Shown: positions 13,517 to 25,208, counted from the stretch's first letter. The stretch: 64,000 bases of DNA from Ahaetulla prasina (GCF_028640845.1 NC_080546.1:53889409-53953408); one strand, 5' to 3'. Numbers and translations: made by a program. The notes: generated by a model from the letters alone, not told the origin.

Positions 13517-13837
13517 TACTGTGTTTCCCTGAAAATATCTATCTTCTAGGGCTTGCACAAAGCAAGGCAGTGGTGATGGTGGAAGACAAAGCAAGGCATG
13601 GGGTACAGAGCTGCCCGCCCACACTCCACACCAGGTTACCTGAGGGGTCGCAGCCAGACCAGCAATGTCCTGACAACTATCTGGCCTTGTGGTGGTGTCT
13701 CTAGAAACCCCATGTAGGGTCCCGTGTGGCTGCTAGCCCGCTTCTCCTTGCTCACTGCCGCAATGGAGCAGGGGGCTGAGCAATGCCATTGCAGGGCTAG
13801 TTTTTAGGGTAAGTTATCTTTTTGGGGAAACACGGTA
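13517..13837. mobile_element. Terminal-inverted-repeat element (MITE-like)
   Basis: The left end TACTGTGTTTCCC is matched by the inverted right end GGGGAAACACGGTA (one mismatch over the outer 13 bp). The interior (13560-13800) is clearly GC-richer than the surroundings and non-coding. Both outermost dinucleotides are TA, which would fit a TA target, but I cannot separate a target duplication from the terminal sequence, so the superfamily is left open. Confidence 0.6.
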
Positions 13838-14329
13838 GTTGGACATCATAAACATACTCATGAAATCTGATTCCATGCTGATGGAATATTTTATTTGGCA
13901 GTTTCATGTGGCTATTGGGTGTGGAAATTGTAGAGCTCTGTAACATTCCCATTAAGGGTCTACTGGTCAACTCCCACAAACTGTGACTGTAACGCTCCAA
14001 ACCTCTCATCCTTGGAGGTGTTCAAAAGGATATTATATTGATGGAAATGAAAACTGTTGAAAGATCAAGATCAAAAGAATCACACTATTTTATAACTGCA
14101 GCAATAGCACATTTAAATTAGCATTTATTAAAATAAAGAAGAATGATTTAAAAAAAATCTAAGGGTTGTATACAGTTAAATGAATTATTAGTAAAATTAC
14201 TAAAAGGTAATAAAATGAAAAAGCTAAACATAGCAAACTAAACTAAATCAATCTCAGAATGGGATCAGTTTACTTTTTATTAAACTCCTGAAATCCACCA
14301 ATGAAAAATTGGTATAAAAGGATCTGAGG

Positions 14330-15655
14330 AGTATCATCATTGTTGAAGTTCCAAATGACTGATGGAGAGCAAATCCTATCTTGAAAAGAAATTCCTGCAA
14401 AGTACAAACCAATCAGTTTGATCAATATCTAAAAATTCTGAAATAGATCATAAAGAGATTGTTCGGAAATTATCTTGAAAACAATGTAGTAATTGCAAGA
14501 ATTAAACATGGTGTTCTCAAGAACAAATCTTGCCACAATAATCATATTTCAATTGTAATCACTTAACTTTCTTCATAGACTGGTTTCAACAAAGCAGTTT
14601 ATAAACCCACCTATTGACATGCTGACATGGTGATTAGCAAAATAGTTAAATGTAGGATGGATTGCATGAATATTAAGTAGATATATAACCACTTACAAAA
14701 TTGTATTCAAAGAATGCTCACCAGTGGTCCCTTTCCAAATTGAAGACAAATATCAGATGGGGTGTTGCAATACAAGGATCAGCTTGGATACTGTATTGAT
14801 TAATATTTTTGTTAATGATTTGGATGACAAGATATAGATGCTTATAAAATCTACATATGATTATAAAATTGGTAGAATACCTATTATCATAGAAGACAGA
14901 AATAAAATTCAAAATGATCTTAATAAATTCAAAGAATGAGTAAAAATTAATGCAATAGAATTTAACAGAGACAAGTACTATTTTTAAAAAAAAGATAGGA
15001 TGAAATACTTGGCTTGATAATAGTATTTATGAAAAAAGATATTGAACAGCAGCTGATTGTCAACTGAATTTAATAAGCCAGCAATATTATATGGGTGAAA
15101 AAAGGCAAGTGCAAATATAGACTACATCAACAAAAGATAATTTGCTAAATATTTTGTACTACTCTATTTTGATCAGATCCTATCTTGACTGTTGCATTCA
15201 GTTATGGATACCACAAGTCTTCAAAGATTCAGAGAAATTTGAGTAAATTTAAATAATGGCAGTGAAGGTTATCAGGAAACTGAAAACAAATCTTATGAAG
15301 AAATTGTGAAAAAGTTGGAAAGGATTAATCTTGAGAAAAGACAATTAAGGAGGCAGGTGTTATAATACCTGTAGAATGTAAGGATTTAGACAGTTTCATT
15401 CCAGAATATGGAATAGAATGGAATTAGAGTGTAAATTACAGGAAGCGGATTCTGACTGAACAGTAGGGAAAACACACACCCCTCCATCAGTAAGGGCAGT
15501 TCAACAGTGGAACTAATTTCCCAGGAAACCACTTTATTTCACTGTATATTTTAAAGTAGAGATTAGGGGATGACTTAATTTGAATTCCTGCATTGAAATG
15601 GAGTTGAATTTGAATAGTCTAAATGACTATTTCAACTTAGTGATTCTATGATAAC
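14330..15655 (+). mobile_element. Old CR1 LINE, ORF2 reverse transcriptase to 3' end
   Basis: Degenerate but collinear with CR1 ORF2. The region 14400-14600 resembles the start of the reverse transcriptase. The region 14755-14835 resembles the block ending in an FINDLDD-like stretch. The region 15170-15650 resembles the C-terminal part (an LDCCIQLW-like piece at about 15186, an AVQQWN-like piece at about 15500) and the usual ending with a GATTCTATGA-type tail. Stops and frameshifts occur every few tens of codons, making this one of the oldest insertions in the window. Confidence 0.6.
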
Positions 15656-17572
15656 TTCTGAGATTTAGTAAGTCCACTGACAATTATGCTTCATATTGAT
15701 CCACACAGGGAGAAACAATTACTACATCGCCAAAAATTATTATAATTGTATCATCCCAGCCTATTCAAGATCAAGGAAGGAAGCTAAAGAATGGGGGGCT
15801 CAGATGAGATTCCTATCTATGGAATATGACAGATTAAGAAAAGAAAAATATTGGAGATGAATGACTGGCTTTAAAAATTGTGTTGATTGGCAAGATTAGT
15901 TTCTAAGATCATGATTACAGATATCTAGATGATAGATTGCTAGCATGTGTTACATTGCATGTTTTCTCATCAGAGACTGCGAATGTATCAAAATGTGCAA
16001 TACATTAAATGTTTTGCAAAATATTAAATGTTTCATACAAACAAGTTGAAACAGTTTTGTGAACAGTCATATTGACAGTATATTCCTCCAAATGATGGAC
16101 AGTCTTCAACACACAGAATTATTCATTTGATGTACTTAGCTTTGGAGTCATATGTTTCTAAAACCTTTCTGAATAATATGAAAATATGTTATGTCAACTG
16201 AGATATTAAATTAGGAAAAAGACACAGAGTTCACTTTAAAAGGATGACACTTTGTATAATTTGTATTATTTGTCATTTGCAAAAGGAAGAGAATTGCTCA
16301 AATGCTAATGATAACTAAAATGCACAATGAATCATTTTGTTAAAATTTATATCAAGAATAAATCAAATTATGTAGCAAAGGCATACTTTGACAATAATAT
16401 TTTAGACATCATGACCAATCTTTAAAACATAATGCACATATATGCTTTTGAATAAGTTTGGGTTCACTAGCTGTTGACATTTAAAATAATTTTCTTTTTA
16501 TTTATCAGGATAATGGCAGGAGAGCAGCTTAATTAGGGGCTTATTATTTTGTATTTTAACTAGCAGGTAACCAAATATAGATTTTTTAAACAATTCATTC
16601 ATAATCTGAAAAGTTAAAGTGGGTGAGAATGAGGAAGTTACAGCTGAACACATCTGGAGAGCATCAGAATAGGAACATATTATTCAGAGAATTGTGGGTA
16701 TAGACTAATGATCTGACTGTTTTCAATAAAATTACTTTAAAGCTAAACTTTTTTCAGAAAGTTGTTAAAACATTATGGACTTGAATCCTTTGAACTGGCT
16801 AACCTTTGTACACAAACGTTTAGGTTTTTTTTAGACTATTATTTTATACTCTTTAAAGATCAATCCTCAAAGAGATTTTATCTGGTGCAAAATTTGGCAT
16901 CTAGGCTACAAACTACATCATACCAAAATGGAAAAACATCCTAGGTACAATTCAAGGTATGGAATTAAAGCTTCAAATGCTTTATATTATTAATATCTGA
17001 GTAACGGTGTCTTTTGTTAGGATTCTAACTTTAAGATCTGCAGAGGAGGCCCTTTTAAAGGAACTCATAAGAGTTTTTGTTGTCACAAAAACAAGAAAAC
17101 ATAATTAGAATATCTGCATTCTTTTTTTAAAAAATACATGTTATTACAGTAAAGTTTATTTTAGAATTTAATAAAATGTTTTATATAATAATATTGTATT
17201 TCTTAAGGTTTGTAATTTTGTTAAAAAGTTATTTCTTTTACAATACTTTTAATTTATTTTGCATTTGAACTTTATTATTTTTCAGCCTGAGCACCATAGT
17301 ATTAATTGAATAAACATCAAATAATTATTTGTTTAAAACTCAGTTTGAAGTGTTGAGAAACATTAAGAATGTTTTCAAATCTGAACCTGAGATTTTAAAT
17401 CAGTTTAATAAAAAGAAACAAGGTCTTTTCTTTTGTTGTGTGATGCCTTTTCCACAGATAAGAAACAACTATTTTTTTCTGCACAAATTGCTAAGATACC
17501 ATGCCCTGCCCACAAGTGTTAGATATAACCTCCAACAAACTGCACAGCTGTGTGAGAAATAGCTTAGCAAAG
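15656..17572. other. AT-rich, no gene seen
   Basis: Only short frames without domains (16762-16944, 17329-17562). Simple A/T-rich tracts around 17100-17300. Nothing further can be supported. Confidence 0.45.
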
Positions 17573-18335
17573 CAGCTGAAAAAGTGATAATGGCTAATGA
17601 TCATGGATGCTCACCTCAGACTAAACAAATGCCAGCATACCAGAGATAATCTCAAGGAGCAACCGGCACAAACATAACCTCAGAACACACAGAAATACTG
17701 ACAACCGCCATCAAGATTATGTCTCTAACACAAGGTGAAAAGGGGGAAATAAAACACTAACCAAACTGCTAAAGTTAAACCCAAGAAGCAAAGAAGTATC
17801 TAAAGTGGCTAAATAGGTAGCCAACAAATTCAGTCACCACTATTCATTGCAGAACACAATATCCTCCAGAAAGACCTCAAGTACAACGCAGTTGATGTTG
17901 ATCAGTTAAAATTTTATGCAGCCTTAGTAGCAACATTTAAGACCACAGGATTTTTCACAGAGACACAAGAAAATACTGTATAGAAAGTCATACCACAAAC
18001 CACAAGAACTCAGATTCAAACTCAAAGCATAGGACAAAGCAGCCCTCAAAATCTAAAGAAGGACAAAATTCTCATTATGCTCCTAGCAGACAAAGACTGA
18101 ACCAAGGTTATCATGAACAGATCATAATACATACAAAAAGCCAGAAAAATACTGGAAGTGAAAGAAACCTACATTCCAATGAACACTAATGCAATACATA
18201 AACCAGATAACTTGATGCAAAGATCCCTCCATAGTCTATTCAAGAAAGGTCAAATCACAAAAGAAGAACAGTGGCAGGTGAAAAACAATGGGCCCATATT
18301 TCCACACGTGCAAGTGCACATAAAATACACCAAAC
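17573..18335 (+). mobile_element. Penelope-like element, 5' half
   Basis: From about 17900 the translation follows the N-terminal region of PLE reverse transcriptases: LLADKD at about 18081, VIMNRS shortly after, then YIPMNTNA, LQ/RSL and KKGQITKEEQWQVK at 18240-18285, just before the expected LPKIHK block. Two or more stops interrupt it. The sequence breaks off at about 18336 where Gypsy pol begins. The matching 3' half resumes near 21492. The left limit is approximate. PLEs are retroelements whose polymerase is related to telomerase, usually fused to a GIY-YIG nuclease. Confidence 0.72.
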
Positions 18336-19655
18336 AAAGTGCTCCATGAGCACCTCTACAAGGGAGTTTTGGTGTATTTAGATGACATTTTAATCTACAC
18401 CAAAATCAATGTGGAGCATGTAAAACTTGTCCGTGTGGTCCTAAACAAACTCCATGCTGCAAAGCTTTATGTGAAGCTGTCAAAGTGCAAATTTCACAAG
18501 GAAAGGATAGACTACTTAGGTTACAGAATCTCCCATGAAGGAGTGGAAATGGACCTGGAGCAAGTGGGGGAAGTGGTTGAATGGGCCTCTTCCAGCATGT
18601 GTAGACAGCTACAAAGTTTTCTGGGGTTTGCTAACTTCTATTGGCAATTTATCCCGGTGTTTTCCCCAAATTGCACTCCCAATCACCAACCTGTTAAAAG
18701 CCAAGGGGGGTGATAAATCCAAATTGAGGCAACCCGTGAACTGGACCATGGAATGCCAAGTGACTTTTGAAAAGCTAAAGAGATTGTTTTCAGCAGAAGC
18801 AGTGCTGAAGCACCCAGACTCAGAGAAATCTTTTGTCATTCAGGCAGATGCCAGTGATGCAGCAGTCGGGGCAGTCTTCCTCCAAGAGAACAAGCAGGGC
18901 CTGTTACAGCCATGTGCCTACACCTCCAAAAAATTAACAGAGACCAAACAGAGGTGGGCTGTCTGGGAGAAAGAGGAATATGCAGTCCACTGGGCCCTCT
19001 TCACATGGAGGCATTTTCTGTAAAATTCTGTAGAATTTTACTACTGGAAAGGAGTAAAAATCCTTTCCAGCTGTGGATCAATCACAAGAATCTGGAGGCC
19101 CTTAAGACCCCACAGAAACTATCCCCAAAGTTCACCCTCAAGTACCTTTCTGGGGGGAAGAATTTCCTAGTCGATGCCTTATCCAGATTGCCGCAATATA
19201 ATAGCATAAAATCAGAAGTAGCTAAACCCCTTTTCCCAGCCTCTCAGCTAACAGCCAAAGTAATGACCAGAGCACAAGCAAAAACAGATCTCCCAACTGA
19301 CAATGCCCTTCTCACCAACACATGGTTCCAGATCCATAAAGACACTAGTTTATTAAAAAACATCCTGGTGTGGCTGGGAGGGAAGTTGTACATCCCAGCT
19401 AGTCAGAGCCTTAACCTTATGCAAAATTCTCATGATTCAAAACTAGCTGGCCACTTCAACCTGATGCCAGAATTACCTGTGGAGGAGGCTACAATACCAT
19501 CCCTTACAGCATGGATACAAGAACTGTAAAACACCTGGAGGGTAGTAAGAAAAGGACTCGAAGCCCGAGCAGTCTTTAAAGCACAAGCTGACAAAAAGGG
19601 AGTAGAATCTAAGCCATTCAAAGTAGGGATAGGGTATACTTGTCCACTAAGTTCC
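18336..19655 (+). pseudogene. Ty3/Gypsy pol fragment: RT, RNase H, integrase pieces
   Basis: The sequence enters abruptly within the reverse transcriptase and immediately gives VLVYLDDILIYT, with the intact YLDD catalytic motif at about 18371-18382. The connection domain follows (LQSFLGFANFYWQF). RNase H is in a shifted frame (IQADASDAAVGAV, then WEKEEYAVHWAL), followed by a short insertion at about 19021-19050 and a third frame with WINHKNLEALK and VDALSRLPQ. A zinc-finger-like HDSKLAGHF follows at about 19433, and an integrase C-terminal piece at 19530-19640. The integrase catalytic core is missing. Gag and protease do not precede it. Confidence 0.8.
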
Positions 19656-20467
19656 TGTTGTGGCCTGGCAGCTGCCAGGCAACAGATTTGGACAATGAGG
19701 AGGTTGGGGAGGAACTTGGGCCAGTTCTGGAGTCTGGGGAAGGCTCTGATGGATATTCTGCACTGGATGCAGAGATAGAACCAGGGCTGTCCAACATTTC
19801 CCAGCCACTGGAGAGGCAGCTGCCTTTAGAGGCTGATATGAGTGAGGTGGAAGAACAGCTGAGGCCTGTTCCAGATGCATGTATGGGCAGACAAGTTAGG
19901 AGAGGTGAACAAAAGAGGACAAGGAGTTGACTCGGGAAGCAAAGCAGGGGTGAAATGCTCCCGGATCAGACCGGATCGCACGATCTGGTAGCGATGGCAG
20001 CTGCTGGTTCAGAGGACCGGTAGCAAAAATCCCTGGCCCCACCCCCCGCCTCTGCTGAGCCACACCATCTGCAGAGGTTTATTTTTTTTTACTTTTAAAA
20101 GCCGATTTTGCTTCAGCCGAAACAGGCCTTTAAAAGTAAAACAAAAAGCCTTTGAGGATCCCACCCCTCAGCTGAGATCGGCAGAGACTTTAAACTTTAA
20201 AAAAAAAAAATTAAAGTCTCCTCTGGCAATCTCACCTGAGTTCCTCATCAGCAGAACCTTACTTGTACTCGTAGAAAACATGTTTTCTACAAGTAAGAGT
20301 AGAGATTCTAAGGCACTTACCTGATTACTGATGAACACATGACTCTCTTTCCAGCCGCAAAGCAGTTTCAGTTTCAGCCAGACAGAATCAATCGCTTAGC
20401 TAATCTATTTCCTCGGTGATCAACTGGCTGGCTTTGCTGGCTGAGGAACTCTGGGATTTGAAATCCA

Positions 20468-20515
20468 CAATAAAATAAAATAAAATAAAATAAAATAAAA
20501 TAAAATAATAAAATA
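20468..20515. repeat. (AAAAT)n microsatellite
   Basis: About nine units of a pentanucleotide AAAAT repeat inside the hAT element. A shorter related A/T tract is at the corresponding place in the copy at 41495-41525, so the tract belongs to the element. Confidence 0.9.
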
Positions 20516-20606
20516 TTTGTGCAGCTTTCTGAGATTTGGTGTGTTTCTGTAGTGTTTCACTCTAACTACACAAACACACAAAATCTCAGAAAGCTGTATG
20601 TGGCAT

Positions 20607-20610
<4 letters not shown>

Positions 20611-20643
<33 letters not shown>
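20611..20643. repeat. (GT)n microsatellite
   Basis: About 16 GT units, followed by a second shorter GT run at 20650-20660, inside the hAT element. Confidence 0.9.
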
Positions 20644-20646
<3 letters not shown>

Positions 20647-21189
20647 GGTTGTGTGTGTGTAAAGTGTGAAAGTTGGTTTTTGAGCTTTTGGTGGCTGTGT
20701 GAAGTGTGAAGTGCAGCTGCTTTTACATTGTGTGTGAGTCAGTTGTGTTGTGTTGTGTTGTAAAGTGTGAAAGTTGGTTTTTGGTACCTCTTATTGTTTT
20801 TTTATACTTTGTTTATTATTTTTATTATTTATTGTTATTGGCCACGCCCACCCAGGCATCTGACCACCAAGCCATGCCCACCAATTAAGCCACGCCCACA
20901 GAACCGGTAGGGAAAATTTTTAGATTTCACCCCTGAAGCAAAGCACATGTGGACACTGTGCCAGGCCCCTCCCAGGCTGGGGAATAAATAGAAGGAAAGG
21001 GGAGTGGTTGTCATAGGAGACAACAGTTGGTATTTCTGGAGATTTTGCTCATTGTGTTTCATGCATGGAAGACTGCTTGCCAGAACTTAATTTGCAGCCT
21101 TTTGGCTGGGAGCTCACAGCCTTGCAATTATTGCAAGAAATTGATAAGATCTGTTGCTGCCACTAACTCGTTGCAGGACTCTTGCCTCA

Positions 21190-21491
21190 GGTCTCAGCAG
21201 GTGACAGCGGTGGCATCAGCAACACCTGCAGCTCCTCAGCCATTCCCGCTGAGACCCATGCCCAGCTGCAGGACATGCCAGGCCTCCACGACTGCCAGCC
21301 AAGCCTAAAAGCCTCTTTGCCGCTGGTGGCCACCCTGCCAAGGAAGCTGCGGGCAGCGATGCTTGCGCTGGGGCTGCTGTGGCAGGCCCTTGGTAGCGCA
21401 CGCTATGCAGACACTGCACCTGGGCGAGAGCAGATGGGCCGCCACCATGGCACAAGAGCAGGTGCTCGAGATCTATGCAGGCAGCGAAAGG
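21190..21491 (+). other. GC-rich segment, possibly Gypsy leader and gag start
   Basis: This piece lies between the LTR and the resumed PLE. It is GC-rich and is open in more than one frame, with Ala/Leu/Gln-rich translations, but no capsid or zinc-knuckle motif is visible. By position it should be the 5' internal part of the same Gypsy family, but this is inference; no primer binding site could be pinned down. Confidence 0.3.
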
Positions 21492-22460
21492 GGTGGGGGA
21501 ACACCTATGGAATCACCACTTTCAAGACTCAGCATAAACAGTAATTCTACATCTAGAAACAGTAGCACTTTTATGCATACAACTAAACATATGGATCTGG
21601 TATATAGATGACACTTCCATTTTAATAAAAAATAGAGAAGATCCATAAAACAACTGACATGTTCAAAGGAATAAAACTCACAAGGGTCATAAAACAACAC
21701 ACTATCCTTCCTTGATATCCTCATCAGCAGTGGAAATGATGGCAAATTAGAAACACTAGTCTATAAAAAAATTACTTTTTTTAAAACTACATACTAACCA
21801 AGTGCTCCACTATCTATTTCCCATAACATGAGCTCTGTTGGATGAGCACAAATGCACTGAGCAATAGAGAACACTAGAAAAAGGAAACATACTGCCTATT
21901 CAACATTGTACAACAAAATGGATATCCATGCAACTATCAAAAAGTGCCTGAGTACTCAACCCATCACAGCATAACCAACCAAGCTATGCAAAGGATAGCA
22001 CTGCCATTCATCAAAAATATTTCAGAAACAATGAACAAACTATTACAACAAAACATAACTATAGCAGATGACCAATTAAAGCCCTCCAAAACATTTTAAG
22101 TAAAACAAAAGACCCAGTAGTCCAAGAAGAAAAACCAGGAGTCATCTACAACATAAAGCGTAAGGACTATAACAGCCATTATGCATGGCAGGCAGAGGAC
22201 TAGCAGAGAGCATCTATGAAGACCAACTAGCAGTCAGAGACATGATGAAAACTCCTTAACTTCACAACACATAGACAGACTCAACCACAGTTTCAACTGA
22301 GAAACTGTGAGCATTCTAGAGCAAGTTAAATCCAAAAATGGGAACAAATTCCTGGAAGCTTGGCACTCAGACAAATCCGTCATAAATAGGCAACATTATA
22401 GAAAAGGCCTAATGCCTAGGGCTCATCAAATGAATCTCCCTAGCTGATAAAAGCTGCAAC
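21492..22460 (+). pseudogene. Penelope-like element, 3' half with GIY-YIG remnant
   Basis: The PLE resumes with GTPMESPLSRL at about 21500 (the conserved TPMGSPLS block), then a shifted LWIWYIDDTFILI-like stretch at about 21594-21630 carrying the catalytic DD. Thumb-like sequence and the nuclease region follow: VIYNIKRKDYNSHYA at 22143-22187 corresponds to the GIY-YIG signature, with the conserved Gly-Gln of the second half damaged. A later FLEAWHSDKSVINR stretch at 22352-22393 is a typical PLE C-terminal block. Many stops. PLE cDNA priming is thought to depend on this nuclease. Confidence 0.78.
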
Positions 22461-22589
22461 ATGCCCTCTCTGCTGGATCTTGTAATACAAATTAAATCCG
22501 GGAAAAGCAGTCCCTCAACTAATCCTGTCCAACTCATCAACAGCATCTTGAATTTAGAAAGAGACTGTAATGAATGAGCTCACTAAGCA

Positions 22590-22740
22590 GAGATGTAACA
22601 TAATTCTACCAGAGACTGCTTATGCTCTCGCATTTGGGCCCAGCTGAAGTTCAGCTGAACCTCTTCAAGGACAGCCTCAGGTAGTGTGCATTGTGGTAGT
22701 CCAACTTAGAGGTGACCAGGGCATAACTGACTATGAATAT
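22590..22740 (-). mobile_element. L2-like LINE ORF2 scrap
   Basis: Reverse-strand translation gives a stretch resembling LVTSRLDYCNALY of L2-type ORF2 (here closer to HL-VGLPQC and KLDYHN in mixed frames), followed by a leucine-rich block. It is short and degraded. The intact homologous region is at 26300-26345 in the L2 copy. Confidence 0.45.
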
Positions 22741-22744
22741 TAAT

Positions 22745-23800
22745 GATAGATAAAGAAAAAGGCCATATAATTATTAGATAAAATAGTAATGACGTTGCAG
22801 AACAAACAATGCACCTTGTAAAAAAATATGGAAACAATCTTATTAAGTTAAAATCTTTCATCAAAATTCTTAATATATTGTGTAACTGTTATGCTTTGCC
22901 TATCTTTCTTGATCAAATCCCAGATTTTTAAAATAATGCATTTTCCTGACCTAAGTTCAGTTCATTTGCACAGATCAATTTATTTGGTCAGAGGTTAATA
23001 AACTAACATCGCCACTGTCATATGATTTTGATATAGGAGTTTTAATCATTTTTGTAAATGAGTGTCACTTACAGCAATTATAAACGTGATTAAGTTGCTG
23101 ATCTATGCACTATTAAAATTCTGCAGCATTCTCTTTTTCCTAATTCCAAATAAAACAGATAATAAAGTTCTACTTTACCAAACTATAACAAACATAGGAA
23201 TGATGGGGTAGGGTTGTTTTAAAAAAAATATCACTGTCACCAGAAAAGAAAAAAAAGGAACCCTGCACAATTAACTGGGATTTGAGTTTAATTAATCCTG
23301 TATTTTATTGTTAGAATAGCAATTAAAACAAAAAGAGCTAGCAACATCCAAACATAACAATTGGTCATTAACTTGCATATGTGATGTTGGATGAAGTCCA
23401 CAGAGACTGTATTCAAAACCCCTTACGCACAGTTATGTCCAGATTCAGTGTAACATGGCACGCAGACAAAATAAATTTTTAGACAGACTCCTCTTTGCAT
23501 TTTGGCTTAACATAGTCCATCTGCATTTTGGCATGCACTTATGAATGTCTTGGTTTACATAAGATTTAGATGGATTTGCCAGCATAAACAGAAGAAAGAC
23601 TGATTTTTATGAATATTATACTTTATAATGTAAATTATTAGGAAAATATTTTCCATTCATCCTTTAAAAGCGAATAACAATGATTTATTTAAGGCATGGT
23701 ACTAGATTTAACACATTCATTTATTCATTTAATCTTGTTTCAAATACTACATTAAAGATACACTTCTTCAGAAAAACTGCCCTAATAGTCAAATCTATAG
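22745..23800. other. AT-rich, no gene seen
   Basis: No domain or repeat recognised. Confidence 0.45.
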
Positions 23801-24060
23801 CATGTAGAGATGATACCAATTGTACCAAAGAATCAGAGGATGCCTAACTGTAACAAAGAACCAAGATCAGAAATACCTAACAGTCAGTCATGTCCTCACT
23901 ATGAACAACTTGGAAAATACAGAAATAAAGGATTATGTAGACAGCAGAACAATTAGATTTCCTGGAAATCTGGCATTCAAATGAAGGAACTATTAATAGT
24001 TCACTGGAACTGGACACAATCTACTATGAAGTCAAGGACATGGTTTAACTTATACACAAC
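23800..24060 (+). mobile_element. Penelope-like element C-terminal scrap
   Basis: At 23959-24045 the translation reads DFLEIWHSNEGTIN followed by an LDTIYYEVKDMV-like end. It corresponds to the PLE block also seen at 22352-22393. The upstream part is degraded. The copy is separate from the PLE at 17.6-22.5 kb because it repeats the same region. Confidence 0.55.
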
Positions 24061-24130
24061 AGACTGATAAAATGACACTATTCCCTCAATCACTATTCCC
24101 TCAATCCTTCCCAAGAAAGCCCCAATCACA

Positions 24131-24350
24131 GCCAGTTTAGTGTAGTAATTAAGGTGTTGGCCTAGAATCACAAGACTGCGAGTTCTGATTCTGCTTTAGG
24201 CAGGATAACTTTGGGCCAGTCATTTTCTCTAAGCTCAGTTCAACTCATGAAGCTGTTGTTGGGAAAGTAGGAGAGAAAAGGAAGGACAACTATGTATGTT
24301 TACCACCTTATACAGAAATAAAGGCAGGATAAAAGAAATCTAATAAAATA
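24131..24350 (+). mobile_element. Sauria-type tRNA SINE
   Basis: Begins GCCAGTTTAGTGTAGTAATT and continues with a B-box-like GAGTTCTGATTC, then TTTGGGCCAGTCA and a 3' tail with TAAAGGCAGGATAAAAG. That is the layout of the Sauria SINE family of squamates: tRNA-related head, conserved middle, tail shared with a Bov-B-type LINE. Divergence is moderate and no clean duplication is visible. Confidence 0.8.
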
Positions 24351-24449
24351 TGTACATTTGAATTTTCACATTCTGTAAGACAATCCAAGCTTCTGAACTA
24401 TATGTAGTTCTCAACTTACCACTGATCATCTAATGACAATTTGTACTTA

Positions 24450-24578
24450 TTTTATTATTTTTTTCAAGAATTTTATTAAAATATAAAATACAAAAAATTT
24501 GAAAACAATGAGAAAGTACGAGAGGGAAAAGAAAAGAGAAGAAAATGTAGTGCTTCAACTTTTTACTTTTACATAGTA
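24450..24578 (-). mobile_element. L1 LINE 3' UTR end
   Basis: On the reverse strand this is a pyrimidine-rich 3' UTR ending in a TTTTAATAAAATTCTTG polyadenylation region and an A-rich tail. It is continuous with the L1 piece at 24933-25208 once the insert at 24579-24927 is removed. A related 3' UTR is at 44387-44640. Confidence 0.6.
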
Positions 24579-24927
24579 TTTATTTTTTTATTTGTTAAAT
24601 TGTTGGTTTATTTGTTAATTTTTTGTTTATTTGTTAAATTTTTGGTTTAATAAGTTAAAACCAAGGACACGTGGGGAAGGCAGGGTGTGGAATGTGGGGA
24701 GGTGGGATCTATTATTACTCAATCAACTACCTCCATTGTGCTGTTTGTCCACTGGGGCCCCAAACTGATTGGTAGAGCCATGCCTTTAGGCCCTTATGAA
24801 AAGATAGAAGGGTTGGGGCCATCCTCACATCAGGGGCAGGATGTTCAGAGGGCAGGAGCTACAGCAGAGAAGGCTCTCCTCTAGGACCCTGCCAGCCAGA
24901 ATAATTGGGCTGATGAGACCATCACAG
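24579..24927 (-). mobile_element. L2-like LINE 3' end inserted in L1
   Basis: The reverse-strand sequence carries a degraded ORF2 terminus (a VRMAPTLLSF-like stretch), then a GC-rich UTR and an imperfect TTTAACAAATAAAC-type tail. TAGTA lies on both sides (24574-24578 and 24928-24932), a likely short target duplication. It interrupts the L1 3' UTR, so it is younger than that L1. Confidence 0.5.
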
Positions 24928-25208
24928 TAGTATATACTAGTCATTTCTGTAACAATAAACCTATCTAATCAGCAAACCCTAAAGTTAAAGTTTCATTTTT
25001 TCTCTCCCTCTCAAGCACAAAGCCCAGAAGTGGTTTCCAAATACAAACAAAATTAGATATATTATTTTCTTGATTAACATATTCAGTTTGTCTATCTCTG
25101 CTAATTCCATAAGTTTTTCCAGCCAGTCATCCATAGTGGGAATTAAAATGTCTTTCCATTTTTATGTGTAAAGCATTCTTGCTGCTGTCAGCATATATAA
25201 CAACAAAG
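24928..25208 (-). pseudogene. L1 ORF2 C-terminal piece
   Basis: Reverse-strand translation at 25203-25070 gives IYADSSKNALHIKMERH and WLEKLMELAEIDKLNML, the region near the end of L1 ORF2 after the Cys-rich segment. It continues the piece at 27281-27790 across the inserted LTR. Frameshifts are present. Confidence 0.6.

Larger units (their letters stand above)
19945..20935. mobile_element. Non-autonomous hAT element, 991 bp
   Basis: Starts CAGGGGTGAAATG and ends with the complement ATTTCACCCCTG. It is flanked by a perfect 8-bp duplication AAGCAAAG (19937-19944 and 20936-20943). No transposase reading frame is present. The interior holds an (AAAAT)n tract, a (GT)n tract and, near the right end, repeated CCACGCCCA/CCATGCCCA motifs. 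A second copy in opposite orientation is at 41048-42462. Confidence 0.93.
19656..21190 (+). mobile_element. Gypsy-type LTR (interrupted by hAT element)
   Basis: Begins TGTTGTGGCCTG, the same start as the LTR at 25209, and shares with it several later stretches, such as an acidic-looking GAG-rich part and a GGAATAAATAGAAGG / GAAAATAAATAGTAGG block that may hold the promoter. The 991-bp hAT element at 19945-20935 is inserted with its duplication. The 3' limit is uncertain (estimated from the roughly 550-bp net length of the other copy). No polypurine tract is obvious before it. Confidence 0.6.

Noticed and set aside
20835..21745. Several overlapping frames on both strands
   Set aside because: They cross hAT, LTR, GC-rich and PLE segments and show no shared domain.
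24660..24927. GC-rich segment first taken for a solo LTR
   Set aside because: The TG...CA ends give no duplication. Placing the boundaries at 24579 and 24927 gives a TAGTA duplication, an A-rich tail and an L2-like C-terminal stretch, which fits a LINE end better.
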